A stretch of DNA of 64,000 nucleotides, taken from Gammaproteobacteria bacterium. GTDB lineage: Bacteria > Pseudomonadota > Gammaproteobacteria > JAPPPA01. Each line of letters starts with the position of its first letter. The first letter of the stretch is position 1. The stretch lies in the NCBI GenBank assembly GCA_030425645.1, contig JAUHZK010000001.1, forward strand, positions 310,001 to 374,000. The letters run 5' to 3'. Both the position numbers and the translations under genes were made by a program. Below the pieces are notes generated by a model, which was given only the letters and a program-made list of their open reading frames with translations, did no database searches and had not been told where the DNA came from. Positions 50,250 to 57,876 of the stretch are shown here, piece after piece.

Positions 50250-51158
50250 CTACTTCAAGATGTCAACTTCAACGACTTTGACGGCTTGATAGTTCGGGTT
50301 GCTGTCGCCACCGTCGATCAACTGGCGGCCAAACAGTTGCTTGGCAGCAGCCTTGTTGGACACGCCAACAACGATCTTGGTGGGGTTGATGCCCATTGGC
50401 TGGCCATGTTCGTTTTTAAACTCATTCATGGCTTTCACGGCAGCGTCAAAGTTGGCGGCTGTCAGTGGCTGGTTGCTGGCGTATGCCAGTTGCCAGAAGC
50501 TGTAGCCGTAGCCATAACGACCGTCTAAGCCAAACAAGAAACGCTTGTTGTTAAAGACCTCTGGATGGTCTGGGTCGGTAATCACCTGCGGGCTAAACTC
50601 TTTGCGGTTCTGCTTGATGATGGGGTTAATGCCGTGGCTGTCGTCTACCAAGTACCAGAAGGCTGAGCCGCCGCCGCTAGCGTCCAAGTTGCTGACTAGC
50701 TCTGCTGGTGCTTCAGCGCCGTCACCGACTGGGTGTTCGGTGTCAAAGAATGGCTGGCCGTCATAGCAAAGATTGATGATACCGTCGCGTAGCAAGCCAA
50801 AGGCTTCGCGGTCATGGTGCCGTGGCGCTTTGGCACCCGACATTTTGGCGCCAATAATGGCACCGCTAATGGCGCCGTCTTCTAAGTCGTTGCGCCCAAT
50901 GCCGACGGTTAGCTCGTAGTCCTCATTCTGAATAGAGTACTTGTGGCCAGATAGCATTTTGACGGCGCGCTCGCCGACCCATTTACGGATCTCGGCGATA
51001 CCGGCAACCCAGTTGTATTGCTCGCTGGCGGTAGTGCTGCTGACTTCGGTAACGATTTCGCCGTATTGCGGCTTGGCTTCGTTAAACGCTTCTTGGAATG
51101 TGGCCTTAAGGCCAGTCATTACTTCGCGTAAGCGTTCGCGGGTAAGTGAATGTGACAT
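50250..51158 (-). CDS. Major capsid protein (Mu gpT-like)
   Basis: 302 aa. The N-terminus LTRERLREVMTGLKATFQEAFNEAKPQYGEIVTEVSSTT, the middle EIRKWVGERAVKMLSGHKYSIQNEDYELTVGI and GQPFFDTEHPVGD, and YGYGYSFWQLAYASNQPLT are typical of the Mu major head subunit. It assembles the icosahedral head. It is the last gene before a strong terminator. Confidence 0.94.
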   Translation of the reverse strand: MSHSLTRERLREVMTGLKATFQEAFNEAKPQYGEIVTEVSSTTASEQYNWVAGIAEIRKWVGERAVKMLSGHKYSIQNEDYELTVGIGRNDLEDGAISGAIIGAKMSGAKAPRHHDREAFGLLRDGIINLCYDGQPFFDTEHPVGDGAEAPAELVSNLDASGGGSAFWYLVDDSHGINPIIKQNRKEFSPQVITDPDHPEVFNNKRFLFGLDGRYGYGYSFWQLAYASNQPLTAANFDAAVKAMNEFKNEHGQPMGINPTKIVVGVSNKAAAKQLFGRQLIDGGDSNPNYQAVKVVEVDILK

Positions 51159-51218
51159 GGTGGTGTCCTTAAATAAGTGGTTCTTTAACTAGTCGACTAG
51201 AGGTAACGCTGGGCCTGC

Positions 51219-51632
51219 TTAAACCACAGGCGGACGGAAAAAGCCGACCTGACCTTCGATTTGGAAAAGCGTGCCTGCGGCTGAGTGCGTGGCCGCTAGT
51301 GCTGGGTCGAAGCTGACGGTTTGGTCGTCTAACCAGTAGGCGGTTGCGTCTAGGTTTTCTGGAATCAGGGTGGCGATGTCGTCTACAAACAAGGCGCGGC
51401 ACTCGACGGCGGCTTCTACAGTGATGTCGCCGTCGGCGCCGTCACGGTTGTCTGCTGGGTGTTTGGCGACGCCACCAAACTTGAGGCCGGGCGCTACATG
51501 GGCTGGTTTGGCAAAGCCGTTGTCAATAACAACGTCGGCACCGGAAAAGATGTTGGCGCCTGCGGCAACCACTAAGGTGCGATTGCGCTTTTGCATTAAT
51601 GGCGTTGGGCGGTCTTGAGTTAAGGCTGGCAT
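51219..51632 (-). CDS. DUF2190-like capsid decoration protein
   Basis: 137 aa. Beta-rich sequence with RTLVVAAGANIFSGADVVIDNGFAKPA, VAKHPADNRDGADGDITVEAAVECRALF and a C-terminal GTLFQIEGQVGFFRPP. The pattern and its location between protease/scaffold and major capsid fit DUF2190-type head decoration proteins. Not an exact family match by eye. Confidence 0.65.
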   Translation of the reverse strand: MPALTQDRPTPLMQKRNRTLVVAAGANIFSGADVVIDNGFAKPAHVAPGLKFGGVAKHPADNRDGADGDITVEAAVECRALFVDDIATLIPENLDATAYWLDDQTVSFDPALAATHSAAGTLFQIEGQVGFFRPPVV

Positions 51633-51692
51633 GTGATTTACCTATAAAGCGGAATGGGTGTGTTAGGTGCGAGCTAGCGGCTGTGCTAACGG

Positions 51693-52217
51693 CTAGTTAG
51701 GAAACAAGCTTTGGCGCGCAGCGGCGGCGGCTTCTGCGGAAACGCCAAATTCGTTGGCAATGGCTTCGTTGCTGGCGTTCAGGTCGGTGTCTTCGTCATC
51801 AACCTCACCGGCTGGTTTGCCGTCGGCATTTGGGGTGGCGGTAATGGCGGTGCCGATAATGCCCTGCACTTGTTTGAGGCCTTCGTCGCTGGCGCAGAGC
51901 GCTGTGTAGTGGCCAACGCTGGCCGGGGCGATCTTGCCATCGGCGACAGCGCCTTCGATTAAGGCTTTGATTTCTTGGTCGCGGAAGCCTTTTAGCTTGT
52001 CTTGGGCGGCGTTGAGTTGGGTTTCTAGGTTTTCGACGTCGGCCGCTGGGCGGAAGTTGGCCGGGTCTTTTAGGCGTTCGATCTCGGCGTTTAGCTGCGT
52101 GATGGTGTCAGCTTGGCTGTTAATGTGGTCAACCACACCGGCAGCGGTGACGGCATTTTCGTCAGTCGCGCTGATAGCGGCACACAAGGCGGTGGTGATT
52201 TCGATTTGCTTAGGCAT
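51693..52217 (-). CDS. Nested scaffold protein (in-frame internal start, Mu Z-like)
   Basis: 174 aa, the same frame as the protease gene, from internal ATG 52217 (MPKQIEITTALCAAIS). A good ribosome site (CCGGAG, 8-base spacer) precedes this ATG inside the protease gene. The position is exactly between the protease domain and the helical scaffold. Mu makes its scaffold Z from an internal start in I, so the same is expected here. Confidence 0.7.
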   Translation of the reverse strand: MPKQIEITTALCAAISATDENAVTAAGVVDHINSQADTITQLNAEIERLKDPANFRPAADVENLETQLNAAQDKLKGFRDQEIKALIEGAVADGKIAPASVGHYTALCASDEGLKQVQGIIGTAITATPNADGKPAGEVDDEDTDLNASNEAIANEFGVSAEAAAAARQSLFPN

Positions 52218-52736
52218 GGTGTCTGCTCCGGTTTCTTTGTCGGGGTTCGCTTCTTCAGCGTTTAATTGGGTTTGGGGAAAGTTGGCGATGTTGGTTAAGC
52301 CAGGGCGACCAAAGGCGACGATTTCGCCCGTTTCGCTATTCACCTTTAGTGCGGGGCTTAGATAGCGGTACTCGCGGCCGTCTACAGCGGCGCGGCCTTG
52401 CGTAGTCCACTCAGCGGCGGCGGTAATGGCGCCGTTGGTTTCTTGCTTCCAGTCGCTGAGCCACGCGGCGGCGACAGCCTTGTGGCGCATGGCGTCGTCG
52501 TATTGGTTTTCGGACTCGTGGCCGTAGTCGATAAACAGGTCGCGCTTGCTGTTGTTGAGTTGGGCTACAAATAGCTGGCCATTGGTGATAGCTGGCCATG
52601 TGCGGCCATCTAGGCCATGAATAAGGCCGTCTGGCTCTGGCGCCGGCAAAACGATAACGCGCGATGGTGCGCCGCCCTCTGCGTTGAGCGCAGTGGCGAT
52701 CACAAATTGGGCAAAGTCGCTTTGGTGACGTTTCAT
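51693..52736 (-). CDS. Prohead protease with scaffold (Mu I-like)
   Basis: 347 aa. The N-terminal half is the Mu I-like protease: APEPDGLIHGLDGRTWPAI, LFIDYGHESENQYDDAM with the His, and YRYLSPALKVNSETGEIVAFGRPGLTNIANFP with the Ser. The C-terminal half is a charged helical scaffold (INSQADTITQLNAEIERLKDP, NLETQLNAAQDKLKGFRD). It matures the prohead by cleaving the scaffold. It is the first gene of the head operon, behind a terminator and a promoter-like element. Confidence 0.92.
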   Translation of the reverse strand: MKRHQSDFAQFVIATALNAEGGAPSRVIVLPAPEPDGLIHGLDGRTWPAITNGQLFVAQLNNSKRDLFIDYGHESENQYDDAMRHKAVAAAWLSDWKQETNGAITAAAEWTTQGRAAVDGREYRYLSPALKVNSETGEIVAFGRPGLTNIANFPQTQLNAEEANPDKETGADTMPKQIEITTALCAAISATDENAVTAAGVVDHINSQADTITQLNAEIERLKDPANFRPAADVENLETQLNAAQDKLKGFRDQEIKALIEGAVADGKIAPASVGHYTALCASDEGLKQVQGIIGTAITATPNADGKPAGEVDDEDTDLNASNEAIANEFGVSAEAAAAARQSLFPN

Positions 52737-52765
52737 GCAGCCAGTGTGCGGTGGCTAGGCTGCAG

Positions 52766-52800
52766 CTTGGGATTCGGGTTTTTGAATAATTTTAAAGTGG
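52766..52800 (-). promoter_or_regulatory. Late promoter-like element, copy A
   Basis: A 24-base stretch (52771-52794, including GGGTTTTTGAATAATTTTA) is identical to 62186-62209, and both are preceded by CTTGG and followed by GTGG two bases later. It lies about 35-58 bases upstream of the protease ATG and contains the small dyad ATTC-N8-GAAT. It is probably the binding site for a Mor/C-type activator or another late regulator. Confidence 0.65.
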
Positions 52801-52985
52801 GCAGACGGCCCGCTTAATGGTTGGTGATTGCCTAGCCAAAACCGACGACTGAGGAAAGGCAATATCGGCTTTTAGTGTCACACGCGCTTAACTAGGCCGT
52901 CAATGTCAGCGCGAATGCCGCTAGAGCATTTTTAACTCAGCGACTACGTTTTCAACGATTTTTATTTAGGGCAATGGTGCGGGTT
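52801..52985. other. Non-coding stretch between late operons
   Basis: The gap between the protease start (52736) and the small gene ending at 53034 is about 297 bases. Besides the promoter-like element (52766-52800) and the terminator (52986-53010) it holds about 185 bases in which I see no gene or repeat. Confidence 0.5.
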
Positions 52986-53010
52986 AAAAAAAAAGCCGCT
53001 TAGAGCGGCT
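52986..53010 (-). terminator. Terminator at the end of the lysis/packaging operon
   Basis: On the minus strand AGCCGCT-CTA-AGCGGCT is followed by eight or more T residues (plus-strand A run 52986-52994). It lies 23 bases past the stop of the last gene of the operon. Confidence 0.92.
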
Positions 53011-53033
53011 TAGATTAGCTTGTATGTTTTTGC

Positions 53034-53342
53034 CTAGTGCAGCACTGGCACTTCGGTTTCTGGTTCTTCTGTCGTAGCCAACTCGTTGGCCAGCTCTTCG
53101 GGCAGTTGCCAGCGGGTTGCGATCACGGCTGCCAGTTGCTGCTGATTGGTTAAAGGCTGACTAATCTTGTACTGAGTAGGATAAGGCTGGCTGGTAATGG
53201 TGCCAGACTTAACAGCCGCTTTAACCAGCGGCTCAACAGCGGCTGCCAGCGGGCCGCCAAGCTCGCCGGTTTCACTATTCCATTTCAGCGTGCCAGATGG
53301 CTGGCTTTGATGAAATGCCTGCAGGTTAAATGTGTGGTTCAT
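53034..53342 (-). CDS. Small phage protein downstream of MuF
   Basis: 102 aa from ATG 53342, overlapping the MuF stop by 17 bases; the track's longer start runs in the wrong frame over the MuF gene end. It reads HQSQPSGTLKWNSETGELGG, AVKSGTITSQPYPTQYKISQP and TNQQQLAAVIATRWQLPEEL. Not recognised. The LKWNSETGEL segment resembles the VNSETGEI strand of the protease gene. It could be a structural accessory or, given its place right behind a possible toxin-tipped MuF, a protective partner; neither is shown. Confidence 0.65.
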   Translation of the reverse strand: MNHTFNLQAFHQSQPSGTLKWNSETGELGGPLAAAVEPLVKAAVKSGTITSQPYPTQYKISQPLTNQQQLAAVIATRWQLPEELANELATTEEPETEVPVLH

Positions 53343-54951
53343 ATCTAAATAATACACCAATTCCCAGATTAAAGAGTTCTGGGTCATTTTTGCGCAGGTT
53401 GTCGAACTCTTCTTGGCTACCCGCGAGGATGCGCTCAAGTGTCATGGTCATAACCTCTAACGCGCCGGTCGGCCCTTCATCCACATCGTACTCGCGCCCA
53501 AAATAGGGGTTGATGTAGTTGTCTTCTTTGGCCACTTCACTCCAGCCATAACCCTTGTTGCCGGTTAGGTTTCGCAGTGACTTGCGTTCGTCGCCTTGCG
53601 TGCGACGCCGGTGCAGCTGCTGAAAAATATCGTCTAAAGCAGGCAATGCTGCCTGCAGCCGGTGGGTGAACTCGTGGACGGTGGATCTTAAGTCGTATGA
53701 TCTTAGGTATCCGGCATTGGCCTCTGCGGTAATGATGCCAAAGTTGCTCATGCGCACGCGCTTGCCGTGATATTTGGCAGTAATAGTTGAGTAGCTAGCG
53801 CGACCTTTTATGGCTTTGGTGTATAGCGGGCCAAATTCGTCGGCGGCCTGTATCCAAGACGCCGGGTAAAGCTTTGAGGCCTGCTTAGTTAGCTGAGCTG
53901 ATTTGCCGCTGCTTTTGACATTGACTGCGCGTTCTGCGCCTATCTCGCTATGCAACCGTTTATGCAAAGTGTTTCGGAAGGCGGCAGCATTGATTGTCTC
54001 TTTATGTGCACCAAGTTGTTTAGCGATTTCTTCGCCGCTGTTGATAGCCTCGTCTAGGCTGGGCGGCGGTAGTGGCACTCTCGGCGCCTGGGCTTTTAGC
54101 GCTTGTTCAAAGCTTTGCTTTTTAGCAAACGCGCTGCGCTTTGCACTTTGTTGACGTGCTGCGCCGGGGTTGTGATCCCAGCCGGGGTCGATGCCTTTAG
54201 GCACATAGGTGATTTCGCCAGTGCGTTTATTGACGTGGCGGCGGGTTTCTATGGTTGGCGCGCTGGTTTGCGGCTTAATTTTTTGCTGCACTTTGCGGCC
54301 GGTAGGTAGGCCGGTGGCTGGGTCTAGCTCTTGGGCGGTGCCGCTGGCTGGGATACCGTCTTTTATATAACGGTCTCGCTGACGTTTGGTAACGCCGCGC
54401 ACGCGGCATTTGCAGCCGTGACCATTCTTAGGCATGTGGGTTCGCCAGTGCGGATGGTCGATGGGTAGCAGCAAGCCGTCCCATTGCAGGTGCTCTTGGC
54501 GGTGATTTTCGCTTGGGCCAAGGCTGTACAGCAAAAACGGCGTGGTGGCTTTGTTGCGTTGCAAGCGCTGCCACTGGCCGACTTGGCGGGCCACATCGAC
54601 GTTGGTGCGGTAGATATGTTTAAGCCGGCGCGGGCTGCCGAGTTGCACTTGGCGCACCTCGCCGGTGAGTGGGTCGGTTTGTTCTTTAATGCCCCACCAG
54701 CCTGCTTTTTGCAGGCTGGGTGTGATTTGCGCGGCCCAGTCGCGGAAGGTTTGACCGTCTTTTAAGGCGGCTTGAAGGCTGCTTTGAACGTCGGCCAGCA
54801 GGTCTAGCTGCATCATCTTGGCGACGGTAAAGGCGTGGGCGTGCTCTTGGCGCCAGACGTCGGCGTGGTCAAAACCGGTGCGCAGTTTTTTAGCGCTGAA
54901 GTACTTGAGTGCGTCTTTAGGAACTGGGCCGGGTTTTAAGGTGGTGGCCAT
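53326..54951 (-). CDS. MuF-type minor capsid protein with C-terminal HExxH domain
   Basis: 541 aa, longer than a bare MuF domain. The N-terminal half is the head morphogenesis (Mu F/SPP1 gp7) domain: YRTNVDVARQVGQWQRLQRN, SENHRQEHLQWDGLLLP and the closing HPHWRTHMPKNGHGCKCR. A linker follows (about residues 215-300). The C-terminal part has STVHEFTHRLQ near residue 424, a HExxH zinc-protease motif, and GALEVMTMTLE near 497 that could supply a Glu ligand. MuF proteins are ejected or virion-associated and can carry toxin-like C-termini. Here a metalloprotease-type effector is suggested but unproven. Confidence 0.85.
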   Translation of the reverse strand: MATTLKPGPVPKDALKYFSAKKLRTGFDHADVWRQEHAHAFTVAKMMQLDLLADVQSSLQAALKDGQTFRDWAAQITPSLQKAGWWGIKEQTDPLTGEVRQVQLGSPRRLKHIYRTNVDVARQVGQWQRLQRNKATTPFLLYSLGPSENHRQEHLQWDGLLLPIDHPHWRTHMPKNGHGCKCRVRGVTKRQRDRYIKDGIPASGTAQELDPATGLPTGRKVQQKIKPQTSAPTIETRRHVNKRTGEITYVPKGIDPGWDHNPGAARQQSAKRSAFAKKQSFEQALKAQAPRVPLPPPSLDEAINSGEEIAKQLGAHKETINAAAFRNTLHKRLHSEIGAERAVNVKSSGKSAQLTKQASKLYPASWIQAADEFGPLYTKAIKGRASYSTITAKYHGKRVRMSNFGIITAEANAGYLRSYDLRSTVHEFTHRLQAALPALDDIFQQLHRRRTQGDERKSLRNLTGNKGYGWSEVAKEDNYINPYFGREYDVDEGPTGALEVMTMTLERILAGSQEEFDNLRKNDPELFNLGIGVLFRYEPHI

Positions 54952-54955
54952 GCTT

Positions 54956-55204
54956 TTATTCGACGCTTTCTAGCGCTTCCAGTGTTGGGGTAGCTAGCAC
55001 GTTAGCTTTGGCGACGTCTAACAGGTAGTTGACGCTGGCGTTGCTGAGGTTGTTGCTGGCAGCAACAAAGAGCTTGCCATTGGGCTGAAAACCGACAACT
55101 AGGCATTGCTCTAGGCTTTGGGTTTCGCTGGCATTGAGCAGATGCTGCACTGTGCAGCCTTGCCTAACTGGCAGGTTTAGCGGCGTGATGTTGTCTTTGG
55201 ACAT
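54956..55204 (-). CDS. Small hypothetical phage protein
   Basis: 82 aa from ATG 55204, which overlaps the upstream stop as TAATG; the track's start lies 30 bases upstream in that gene. It begins SKDNITPLNLPVRQGCTVQHLL and contains LFVAASNNLSNASVNYLLDVAK. Not recognised. It lies between portal and MuF genes, where many Mu-like phages have short accessory genes. Confidence 0.55.
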   Translation of the reverse strand: MSKDNITPLNLPVRQGCTVQHLLNASETQSLEQCLVVGFQPNGKLFVAASNNLSNASVNYLLDVAKANVLATPTLEALESVE

Positions 55205-55494
55205 TAAGCGGCCTTGTTGTGACGGTTTTGCCAAGCTTTATCTACTGCGTTATGAAGGTCGTCGTGGCTGGTTTGGCCGTGGCGGCTTTTCCAGTTGGCC
55301 ATAAACTCACGGCGTTGTGCTTTGCCTGGCAAATGGCAGATGTAGTTGGCTAGGTGCTGGATAATTTGCACGCGGTAAGCGGCGAGAGTTTTTTGATATC
55401 CGGGGAATTGGGCGTTGCCGCGTGGGGCTTGGTTAACCTTTTTGGCTTGCCGTTCGACAGGCTCAGGCCGAGCGGGAATTTTATTTGTACTCAT
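55204..55494 (-). CDS. Small basic hypothetical phage protein
   Basis: 96 aa, basic: KIPARPEPVERQAKKVNQAPRG, then a helical part AAYRVQIIQHLANYICHLPGKAQRREFMANWKSRHG. Not recognised. It overlaps the zinc-knuckle gene upstream (14 bases) and the next gene downstream (TAATG). A nucleic-acid-binding role is possible from its charge only. Confidence 0.55.
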   Translation of the reverse strand: MSTNKIPARPEPVERQAKKVNQAPRGNAQFPGYQKTLAAYRVQIIQHLANYICHLPGKAQRREFMANWKSRHGQTSHDDLHNAVDKAWQNRHNKAA

Positions 55495-55678
55495 TTAAGC
55501 TTTCCCAGCTCCATGCGACGCTCTGGTTTCCACATCGTTGGCACTCAACGATGTGAATGTTGTCGGGCGTTGGCTCTTTGGCCGTATGAAAGTCACATCC
55601 TGAGACTAAAGCTCGCAACCGGATGCTGTGCCATAGCCCTTTAAGCAGACAGATTGGGTTAGGTATCACTATGGTCAC
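55481..55678 (-). CDS. Small CxxC (zinc-knuckle-like) phage protein
   Basis: 65 aa from GTG 55678; a later GTG (55669) is also possible. It has ICLLKGLWHSIRLRALVSGC followed by HIVECQRCGNQSVAW, so up to two Cys plus a CxxC pair could bind zinc. It overlaps the portal 3' end by 20 bases. Short proteins with a late CxxCG are common in phage packaging regions; the function is unknown. Confidence 0.55.
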   Translation of the reverse strand: MTIVIPNPICLLKGLWHSIRLRALVSGCDFHTAKEPTPDNIHIVECQRCGNQSVAWSWESLNEYK

Positions 55679-57386
55679 CTAGGGCGTGAGCTTTGAGCAT
55701 TTGAATGGCGAGGCTTTGTACCAGTTCCGTTTCGTCGATTTGGTCGAGGATCTCTGGCAGTGCGTCGAGTAGCGCTTGTTGCTTTTCTTGGTCGGTACCA
55801 GTTTGGCTGGCGATGTCGTTGATGGCGTTGGTGATGGGCTCAACAATGGGGGCTAGCTGGGCTTGCCAATCTTTGTAGCCTTGCTCGGCCAGCAGGTCGA
55901 CTTCTTCTTTACGCGGCGCTGGGGCGCTGGCGTTGAGTTCTTGCAGCGGGTGTGCTTGCTTTTCTAGTGCAATGGCTAGCGCTAGGGCTAGTGGATTTAA
56001 CTTAGATGGTTCTACATGGCCAATGGTGCCGACATTGATGCGCTTTTGTTCAGCGTTGAGTTGCCTGTCGGTGGCGGGTGTTGACGCAGCTGCGCTGGAC
56101 TCGCTCGGCGCGATATAGCTGTTGCCTTCTTCGCCTTCTAGGTCGCTAAGGCCGAGGCGGTTGCGGACTTCATTTTGTTTCACTTTGGCGCCCGCCTGGA
56201 TTAGTGGCGTTGCGGCTTGGCTAAAGTTGACAGCGTCTTCTGGCTCTGCGGTGTCGAACTCGATGCGCGGGTATTCGGTTTGAGTGCCGAAGTTGTAGTC
56301 GATAAACGGCCGCACCAGTTGGTCGTTGAGCGTGTCGGCCAGTTGCATGGCGTCTGAGTCGCGCAGGTCTTGGCGCACCTCGTTATGGACGGTGGCCTGC
56401 GACTGGCTGCTGCCGTTGTCGGTGGTCATGGTTTGACCTAGCACGGCTTTGCTGACTTGTTCGTCGAGATAGCTGGCTAACTCTTTGAACAGGGCCACGC
56501 CGCTGGCAGTGACGCCTTGTTCGATTTCGATCTCCATACTCTTGGGTACGGCACCGGCAGCTTCGGTACCCAGCCCGCTAAGCGCGCTTAGCAGCGCATT
56601 GAGGTCGTTTTGGTCAATGCTTTCTGCGGTGCCGTTATAGCGACCGATACGCATGGGGATGCCGTAGAGTTCGGCAAAGGCTAACCAGTCGCGGATGGTG
56701 TAGCTCTTGGCCATGTAGCTAGCCAGTGCCACGCGAGCAAGGCCGCCACGCAATGGGCTGCCGGACTTAAGCTCTGGGGTATGGACGATATAGCGACCAT
56801 AGTGCAGTGGCTTGTAAGTGATCTTTTTGGTTTGGCTATTTTTTTTGCGGATCTCGATGCGCTTGTTGTTGGGGTTGATTCCAAAGTGGCGCGGATCTGC
56901 CCATTCAAAATGCTGTGGCACCCAAGCAATGCCGGGCTTGTTGGGCAATGTGCCGTTGAGATTCCAGTCGGCAATGACTACGGCGTAGCCTTTACCTAGG
57001 CCGTCTAAGGCGTGGGTCAGCATTCGGCAAACGCAGCGTTGTTTTATTAGCCATTGAATGGCGCTTTTATGGGCCTCGTGAGCGCTACTGTCGCTGGCTT
57101 CTTCTACTCTTAGTGGTAACTGACTAACGGCGATTTTGCGAGTGCTGAGTACGCTGCGGTAGTGCGGCTCGCGCTCTTCCATTTCTTCGGCAATGGTGAG
57201 CAAGGCGAAGGCGTCGCCACTATTGGCTTGACGGACTAGGCGGGCAATGCGGTCTGGCGCTAGGAATTCGGCCTCGCTTTTAATAGACAGTGGGCGCACG
57301 CCGGTTAGGCGCTCTAGGTTGACGGGCTTTTGTAGCTCGTTGCTGTCGAAGGGTTGGTTGGTACGGGGGTCGATAATTTGGGTCAT
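55659..57386 (-). CDS. Portal protein (DUF935, Mu gp29-like)
   Basis: 575 aa. DUF935 features: TNQPFDSNELQKPVNLERLTG, PDRIARLVRQANSGDAFALLTIAEEMEEREPHYRSVLSTRK, KSGSPLRGGLARVALASYMAKSY and AVLGQTMTTDNGSSQSQATVHNEVRQDL. It forms the dodecameric DNA entry ring. ATGA overlap with the small membrane-protein gene upstream. Confidence 0.93.
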   Translation of the reverse strand: MTQIIDPRTNQPFDSNELQKPVNLERLTGVRPLSIKSEAEFLAPDRIARLVRQANSGDAFALLTIAEEMEEREPHYRSVLSTRKIAVSQLPLRVEEASDSSAHEAHKSAIQWLIKQRCVCRMLTHALDGLGKGYAVVIADWNLNGTLPNKPGIAWVPQHFEWADPRHFGINPNNKRIEIRKKNSQTKKITYKPLHYGRYIVHTPELKSGSPLRGGLARVALASYMAKSYTIRDWLAFAELYGIPMRIGRYNGTAESIDQNDLNALLSALSGLGTEAAGAVPKSMEIEIEQGVTASGVALFKELASYLDEQVSKAVLGQTMTTDNGSSQSQATVHNEVRQDLRDSDAMQLADTLNDQLVRPFIDYNFGTQTEYPRIEFDTAEPEDAVNFSQAATPLIQAGAKVKQNEVRNRLGLSDLEGEEGNSYIAPSESSAAASTPATDRQLNAEQKRINVGTIGHVEPSKLNPLALALAIALEKQAHPLQELNASAPAPRKEEVDLLAEQGYKDWQAQLAPIVEPITNAINDIASQTGTDQEKQQALLDALPEILDQIDETELVQSLAIQMLKAHALGDHSDT

Positions 57387-57643
57387 AGCTTCATTAACGC
57401 TTTAGAGACGTGGGCGCAGTTCCAGACGACTAGACAGGCGTAGGAAGCGAAAGCAAGGGCAAAGATTGGGTCTAGCCAGTGGACGAAGTACTTGCCGAAA
57501 ATCAGCTTTTCGATAATGCCTTCAATACCGTTAAAGGCGAAGTAGAAAAGAAGCACACACAGCGCAGCTATTACTGGGTTGCCTTTAGCTGCTAAAGCGA
57601 TCACTAACGCAGATGTGTCGAGTTTTGCGAGTAGCAATTCCAT
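57383..57643 (-). CDS. Small phage membrane protein between terminase and portal
   Basis: 86 aa with two to three membrane segments: VIAALCVLLFYFAFNGIEG, DPIFALAFASYACLVVW, and a weaker N-terminal ALVIALAAKG. Charged segment EKLIFGKYFVHW between them. Not recognised. A membrane protein at this position is unusual, since the neighbours are packaging proteins. It overlaps portal and the next upstream gene by 4 and 1 bases. Superinfection exclusion would be one idea, without direct evidence. Confidence 0.6.
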   Translation of the reverse strand: MELLLAKLDTSALVIALAAKGNPVIAALCVLLFYFAFNGIEGIIEKLIFGKYFVHWLDPIFALAFASYACLVVWNCAHVSKALMKL

Positions 57644-57876
57644 TAGCGGCGGTTCCGGCGTTTGCTTAGCTCGCCTTCGTGTTTCCGTAACACTTTGGCG
57701 GCGTAGCGGCGGTCTGCACGGTTGCCCTGGGCAGCGGGCTGGCCTTGCGTAAATTGCAGCTGCCCTGCCTGTGGATTGGTGTTGCGTTTAAAAAACTCGA
57801 CTAACCAACGCGCGAAGTGACCCAAACGGCGCATGCAGCGGTGAGACAGTGGCGGTACTCGATGTTGGCGTGACAT
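57643..57876 (-). CDS. Small Arg-rich hypothetical phage protein
   Basis: 77 aa, strongly basic: SRQHRVPPLSHRCMRRLGHF at the start and NRADRRYAAKVLRKHEGELSKRRNRR at the end. Not recognised. It shares single bases with terminase and the membrane-protein gene, so all are coupled. The ADRRYAAK motif is seen near the ends of several phage head-region proteins. Confidence 0.55.
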   Translation of the reverse strand: MSRQHRVPPLSHRCMRRLGHFARWLVEFFKRNTNPQAGQLQFTQGQPAAQGNRADRRYAAKVLRKHEGELSKRRNRR

